A stretch of 64,000 bases of DNA from Hahella chejuensis KCTC 2396 (lineage in GTDB: Bacteria; Pseudomonadota; Gammaproteobacteria; Pseudomonadales; Oleiphilaceae). A program made the position numbers and the translations under genes. The notes beneath the pieces are model-generated. The model saw nothing but the letters and a program-made list of their open reading frames with translations. It searched no databases and had not been told where the DNA came from. Below, one piece after another: positions 60,215 to 64,000 of this stretch (its first letter is position 1; every line of letters starts with the position of its first letter). The stretch spans positions 4,920,581 through 4,984,580 of the forward strand of contig NC_007645.1 in the NCBI RefSeq assembly GCF_000012985.1. The letters run 5' to 3'.

Positions 60215-61395
60215 TCCTCATCTCCTTGCGGCAGGTCGTAAAATGGTTTGAGCAATAGCGCCTTTAGTGGAGCTTGCTTGAGAACCTCCGTAATTTGTCG
60301 GGCGGTGTCGCCACCGCCATATGGGGGCGTCATCCCGTTCAAGCTCGCCAGGAATTCAGGCTCCAGCGCGCGCGCGATCCCTTGGACAATGCTCGCGCGC
60401 TCTTCTTCGCATTGAATGACGGAAGCCGCCTGCAATCGTCCCCCTTGCCTGCCGCCGATATTAACTGTCGGCCGCCCCAGCGCTGGGGCTTCAATCAAAC
60501 CGCTGGATGAGTTGCCGACCACCGCGTCAGCGCAACGCATCACGCTCAGGTACAGCAACGGCCCAAGGGAAGAGGACACCACCACGTTGTCTCCGTGGCG
60601 CTCCTGATAACGGTGCAGACAATCAATGAGTTCACGACCATAAGCGTCGGCATTGGGATAGGTAAAGATCTTGACGGCGTCCGGGTACTCGTCCAGCGCC
60701 GACAGCAGCGTTCGCATCGACTCCACCGGCGCTGTCTCGCTAAGCGTCTCAGGGTGATAGGTGATCAATAATACCGGGCGGTCCATATGGACATTTAACC
60801 GGGCCGCGACCTCGTCTTTGCTCAACAGGGGCAGGCGTCGGATGTTCTCTACCCCCGGCGCGCCCACGTTGAACACTCTTTGTGGATTTTCACCGAGTTG
60901 AATGACCCGGCGGCGGTAGGCCTCCGCTGCGACAAAATGTAATTGCGACATCTTGGTGATAGCGTGACGGATTGAATCATCCACCGCCCCTTCCGTCAGC
61001 TCGCCCCCATGAATATGAGCGATGGGAATACGCGCCAGCATGGCCGCCTGCGCCGCCGCCAAGGCTTCAAAACGGTCGCCAAGCAACACCAGAAGATCCG
61101 GCTGCAGCCGTGCATAGGCGTCCGCCAACCCAATAACGCCCAAGCCAACGGATTTACTGATTGCCTGAGGCGAGTCCCCGGACAACAGCATCTCCACTTT
61201 TTCGGATAGATGGAATCCATCGGCTTCGATTTGCTTCCATGTGGAGCCGAACTCCGGCGAAAGGTGCATGCCTGTGGCCACCAGTTGCAAAGTCAGCGCG
61301 TCATCCGCCTCTATCTCTTTCAGCAACCAATACAGCAGGCCATAGTCGGCGCGCGCGCCGGTCACGACACAGATTTTTCTTCGGGCAGTCGTCAT
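60211..61395 (-). CDS. legG: Hydrolysing NDP-sugar 2-epimerase
   Basis: 394 residues of the UDP-GlcNAc 2-epimerase/NeuC fold: KICVVTGARADYGLLYWLL, VLLGDRFEALAAAQAAMLAR, IPIAHIHGGELTEGAVDDSI and VVGNSSSGLIEAPALG. The hydrolysing members release free ManNAc-type sugar with loss of the nucleotide. In the leg operon it yields the direct substrate of LegI. It overlaps legC and legI by 4 bases each, so the genes are translated together. Confidence 0.93.
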   Translation of the reverse strand: MTTARRKICVVTGARADYGLLYWLLKEIEADDALTLQLVATGMHLSPEFGSTWKQIEADGFHLSEKVEMLLSGDSPQAISKSVGLGVIGLADAYARLQPDLLVLLGDRFEALAAAQAAMLARIPIAHIHGGELTEGAVDDSIRHAITKMSQLHFVAAEAYRRRVIQLGENPQRVFNVGAPGVENIRRLPLLSKDEVAARLNVHMDRPVLLITYHPETLSETAPVESMRTLLSALDEYPDAVKIFTYPNADAYGRELIDCLHRYQERHGDNVVVSSSLGPLLYLSVMRCADAVVGNSSSGLIEAPALGRPTVNIGGRQGGRLQAASVIQCEEERASIVQGIARALEPEFLASLNGMTPPYGGGDTARQITEVLKQAPLKALLLKPFYDLPQGDEE

Positions 61396-62576
61396 CGCCG
61401 CCGGACCACGCTGCTGGGGAGGTTGATCAGTCTGCGGGATAACTCGATGGAAGCCGTCAGTCCATCATGGGCGCAGTCCTCAAACATGGGCAGCTCATGC
61501 AGTAAACGCCAAACCGGGCGCATCTGTACGGACTCTTCCAAGGCGGCTTCAAGTAACGCGGTTTTCTCCTGTTCACTCGACGTCAAAATTGCGTTCAGCC
61601 AGTAATTCGAGCGACACTCCAATGGCTCTTCCACAAAGGTCACGGACATTCCCGCCAGATTGAAGAAGTCACGGTAGGCGTGAGCCAACTCCCGCTTGGC
61701 CTCAATAAATTCTTCAAGCTGCTCTAGTTGAGCGCAGCCCAACGCCGCATTCAGGTTGGGAAGACGGTAGTTGTATCCCAGTTCCGGATGAAAAAACTCA
61801 TAGGGATGAGGCTGTTTTGCCGTCGTGGATAAAAATTTGGCGCGTTGAGCGAGGCGTTCATTATTGGTCACAATAACGCCTCCACCGCCGGTGGTGACCA
61901 CTTTATTGCCATTGAAGCTAAATACGCCCATATCGCCAAATGTCCCCGTGTGGTGACCTTTGTAAAAGCTTCCCAGAGATTCCGAGGCGTCCTCCACCAG
62001 CTTGATTCCCCATTCCTGGCAAATATCTCTAATCTGGTCAACCCGGCAAGGGTGGCCAAACACATGCACTGGAACGCAGGCTTTTATCACTGCTCCCGTA
62101 CTCTGGTTGATCGCCACCCCACCCTCCTTACGGGCGTTGTTCTCCAACCAGTTCCGTAATGCATCCGCACTCATGCCTAACGAATCTCTGTCGACATCCA
62201 CCATCACGGGGTTGGCGCGACAATACAGAATCGCCGCCCCGGTAGCCACGAAGGTCAGCGCCTGGGTGATGACTTCATCTCCCGGCTGCACATCGCACAG
62301 CACCAGAGCCAGATGCAGCGCAGCCGTACCGTTCACCGCAGCGACGGCGTAGCCCGCGCCGGTGTATTCAGCAATCTGGCGTTCGAATCTATCAACGAAA
62401 GCTCCCACGCTGGAGACAAAGGTTGAATCAATCGCTTCATTCACATACTGCTTATCCAGCGCGCTAAACCTCGGCTCATGCAAGGGAATCACACCCTCGT
62501 TAGGAAAGGCGTTGCGAATAAACTCAAACAGTAGTTTATATTCCTGGCGACGATCAGAGACTGAGGGGTCAGACAT
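61392..62576 (-). CDS. legC: NDP-4-keto-6-deoxy-sugar aminotransferase
   Basis: 394 residues of the DegT/DnrJ/EryC1 family (LegC/PseC type). Visible blocks are AVNGTAALHLALVLCDVQPG, LVEDASESLGSFYKGHHTG and the PLP lysine in GVFSFNGNKVVTTGGGGVI. The N-terminal extension (PSVSDRRQEYKLLFEFIRN) is common in LegC. It adds the 4-amino group with glutamate as donor. Overlaps legB by 8 bases. Confidence 0.92.
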   Translation of the reverse strand: MSDPSVSDRRQEYKLLFEFIRNAFPNEGVIPLHEPRFSALDKQYVNEAIDSTFVSSVGAFVDRFERQIAEYTGAGYAVAAVNGTAALHLALVLCDVQPGDEVITQALTFVATGAAILYCRANPVMVDVDRDSLGMSADALRNWLENNARKEGGVAINQSTGAVIKACVPVHVFGHPCRVDQIRDICQEWGIKLVEDASESLGSFYKGHHTGTFGDMGVFSFNGNKVVTTGGGGVIVTNNERLAQRAKFLSTTAKQPHPYEFFHPELGYNYRLPNLNAALGCAQLEQLEEFIEAKRELAHAYRDFFNLAGMSVTFVEEPLECRSNYWLNAILTSSEQEKTALLEAALEESVQMRPVWRLLHELPMFEDCAHDGLTASIELSRRLINLPSSVVRRR

Positions 62577-63549
62577 TGTAGATATCCGCCTTGTACCGTC
62601 TCAGGTTCTCAGGGCGCGTAAACCAGTCGATTGTTTTGCGCAGTCCCTGCTCAAGGCTGTATTTCGGTTCATACCCGGTGAGGCTTTTTATCAAAGCGTT
62701 ATCACATTTAAGTCGAAACACTTCCGAGTTTGCGGGTCTCGCGCGCTGTTGATCCGTCTCCATCACCACTTCCGCCTGCATCAGCCGACAAATCAATTCG
62801 AAGGTATCGCCAATGGAGATTTCCGTGTTGGAGCCGATGTTGACGACCTGACCAATCGCCTGCTCGCATTCCGCCAACTCAATAAAGCCCAGGCAAGTGT
62901 CTTCAACGAAATTGAAGTCCCGCGTAGGCGTTGGATCTCCTAACTTGATCGAGCTCTTACCCGCGGCGATTTGAGAGATGATGGTGGGAATTACTGCTCT
63001 GGCGGACTGTCTGGGTCCGTATGTATTGAAAGGTCTCGCCACCGTCACCGGCAACTGAAACGCATTATGAAAACTCAGCGCCATGGATTCGGCGCCAATT
63101 TTGGAGGCGCTGTAGGGAGATTGCGGCTGTAAGGGATGCTTTTCATCGATCGGCGCATATTTGGCGGTGCCGTAGACTTCCGAGGTTGACGCGTGCACAA
63201 GCCGGCCAACGCCATTGAGTCGGGCGCCCTGGCAAATATTCACCGTCCCGCGGATATTGACGTCGACGTAGGTATCCGGCGCCGTATAGGAGTAGGGAAT
63301 GCCAATCAGGGCAGCAAGGTTAAAAACCACATCCACGCCCTTGGTGAGCTCGATGCAATAATGCGGATCACGGATATCGCCGTTCCAAACATCCAGATCC
63401 TTCAGGCAGGCGGACTGTTCCAGCCATCCCCAATCATTAAATGAGTTGTAATAGCTGAGCGCGCGAACCTGGTAACCTCGCGCATGCAGCATCTCCACTA
63501 GATGCGAACCGATAAATCCATCCGCCCCTGTCACTAACGCTGTTTTCAT
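62569..63549 (-). CDS. legB: NDP-sugar 4,6-dehydratase
   Basis: 326 residues of the extended SDR family: VTGADGFIGSHLVEMLHARG (NAD-binding), VFNLAALIGIPYSYTAPDTY, HASTSEVYGTAKYAPIDEKH and catalytic SPYSASKIGAESMA. The ALIGIPYSY and STSEVYGT segments are typical of LegB. It would start the pathway on GDP- or UDP-GlcNAc; the PtmE-like protein supports GDP. First gene of the overlapping legB-C-G-I-H run; a 17-bp tandem repeat lies 112 bases upstream. Confidence 0.92.
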   Translation of the reverse strand: MKTALVTGADGFIGSHLVEMLHARGYQVRALSYYNSFNDWGWLEQSACLKDLDVWNGDIRDPHYCIELTKGVDVVFNLAALIGIPYSYTAPDTYVDVNIRGTVNICQGARLNGVGRLVHASTSEVYGTAKYAPIDEKHPLQPQSPYSASKIGAESMALSFHNAFQLPVTVARPFNTYGPRQSARAVIPTIISQIAAGKSSIKLGDPTPTRDFNFVEDTCLGFIELAECEQAIGQVVNIGSNTEISIGDTFELICRLMQAEVVMETDQQRARPANSEVFRLKCDNALIKSLTGYEPKYSLEQGLRKTIDWFTRPENLRRYKADIYNV

Positions 63550-63660
63550 TTTGAATAATCTTCAGGCCTGTCGCCAAACACTTTGCGCATCTTGCGCTGA
63601 TGCTTCGCGCCAACACGCATATATCTGCTACGTGAGCGCTTCCAGCTTCTCACTACCTGT

Positions 63661-63711
63661 ACATTCTCAGTACTGACACATTCTCAGTACTTATACATTC
63701 TCACTACTTAT
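63661..63711. repeat. 17-bp tandem repeat, three units
   Basis: ACATTCTCAGTACTGAC (63661), ACATTCTCAGTACTTAT (63678) and ACATTCTCACTACTTAT (63695) follow each other, with a partial fourth (ACAT) after and a related CTTCTCACTACCTGT just before. It lies upstream of legB. Confidence 0.85.
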
Positions 63712-63811
63712 ACATGAAATGTAGCTGTACGGGCCTTAAATTCAAGGAGGGATAGCAATTAGATTCTTTAATAATCAAGCAAGTAGCAGAGTAAAAGCTA
63801 TTCAGAACAGG

Positions 63812-64000
63812 TTAATCGACGCGGGAATGCGAGCGTTCCTCCTCTTGACGCCAGCGCAGGTAGTCAGAATAGTCATCAACATCCCAGGATACAGGTAAAA
63901 GCTGATGACTCAGGCCAGCATCGCCCGCTCGCGCAATGGTCGCCTGCAGAACCGTCTCAACGCCCCAGGCCATATCACTGAGAGACAGCGAAGTAATATT
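63812..64000 (-). CDS. C-terminal end of an unidentified protein
   Basis: An open frame on the minus strand enters from beyond the window end and stops at TAA (63812-63814); about 62 residues are seen, including MAWGVETVLQATIARAGDAG and LPVSWDVDDYSDYLRWR, with a charged hydrophilic tail. I do not recognise it. Its stop is 262 bases before legB, in the same direction, so it may be part of the same glycan locus. Confidence 0.6.
   Translation of the reverse strand, partial: NITSLSLSDMAWGVETVLQATIARAGDAGLSHQLLPVSWDVDDYSDYLRWRQEEERSHSRVD

Overview
The window looks like a chromosomal segment of a marine gammaproteobacterium. The overall protein repertoire (polar-flagellum-type flaG-fliD-fliS cluster, Maf glycosyltransferase, YaaA, RdgC, Pat-type acetyltransferase, many secreted glycoside hydrolases) and the moderately GC-rich coding style suggest an Oceanospirillales member, most like Hahella. 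This is recognition from memory, not a database hit. No rRNA, tRNA, CRISPR array, transposase or phage gene is visible.

Layout. 1-4.98 kb: the end of a Bat (aerotolerance) operon, BatA (partial), a fused BatB/BatC-type protein and BatD, followed by a DUF6940-like gene. 5-7.4 kb: small mixed genes (periplasmic solute-binding protein, 100-aa hypothetical, dodecin, VOC protein). 7.6-17.6 kb: a secreted polysaccharide-degradation block on the minus strand, GH20 hexosaminidase, GH16 laminarinase with ricin-type and CBM6-like domains, and GH18 chitinase, then an outer-membrane barrel and a divergent LacI-family regulator. LacI-type palindromes lie in front of the laminarinase and the chitinase. Together these enzymes match the main polymers of fungal cell walls. 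17.7-36.8 kb: housekeeping and accessory genes (DUF2788, a frameshifted SGNH hydrolase, yaaA, glutaredoxin-like, acs, LysR/DoxX, DODA dioxygenase, TrhA, an MCP with PilZ, two tandem solute-binding proteins, YjbR, a carboxylesterase homologue without its serine, rdgC, a Pat-type acetyltransferase, and a histone-deacetylase-like amidohydrolase).

36.9-49 kb: flagellar filament genes, fliS, fliD, flaG, a 686-aa flagellin, a Maf/DUF115 protein, a second 683-aa flagellin on the opposite strand and a TPR protein. Sigma-28-like promoters precede fliD and the first flagellin, and a sigma-54-like promoter precedes the second. 49-63.5 kb: a long minus-strand run of sugar genes, legB-legC-legG-legI-legH, ptmE-like, legF, then a GSA-type aminotransferase, a methyltransferase, an Fe/2OG-dioxygenase-like protein, an SDR, a PseA/WbpG-like amidotransferase with dedicated HisH and HisF paralogues, and a hexapeptide acyltransferase. 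This is a nonulosonic (legionaminic) acid pathway, probably GDP-sugar based, with an amidino/methyl-modification branch. Its product is most simply assigned to the adjacent flagellins through Maf.

The clearest structure outside genes is a dispersed intergenic element of exactly 150 bp with TTATTAA/TTAATAA ends and several internal hairpins. Two full copies, one internally deleted copy and one end-truncated copy are present. Two unrelated short tandem repeats (16-bp and 17-bp units) and an AT-rich imperfect inverted repeat are also intergenic.
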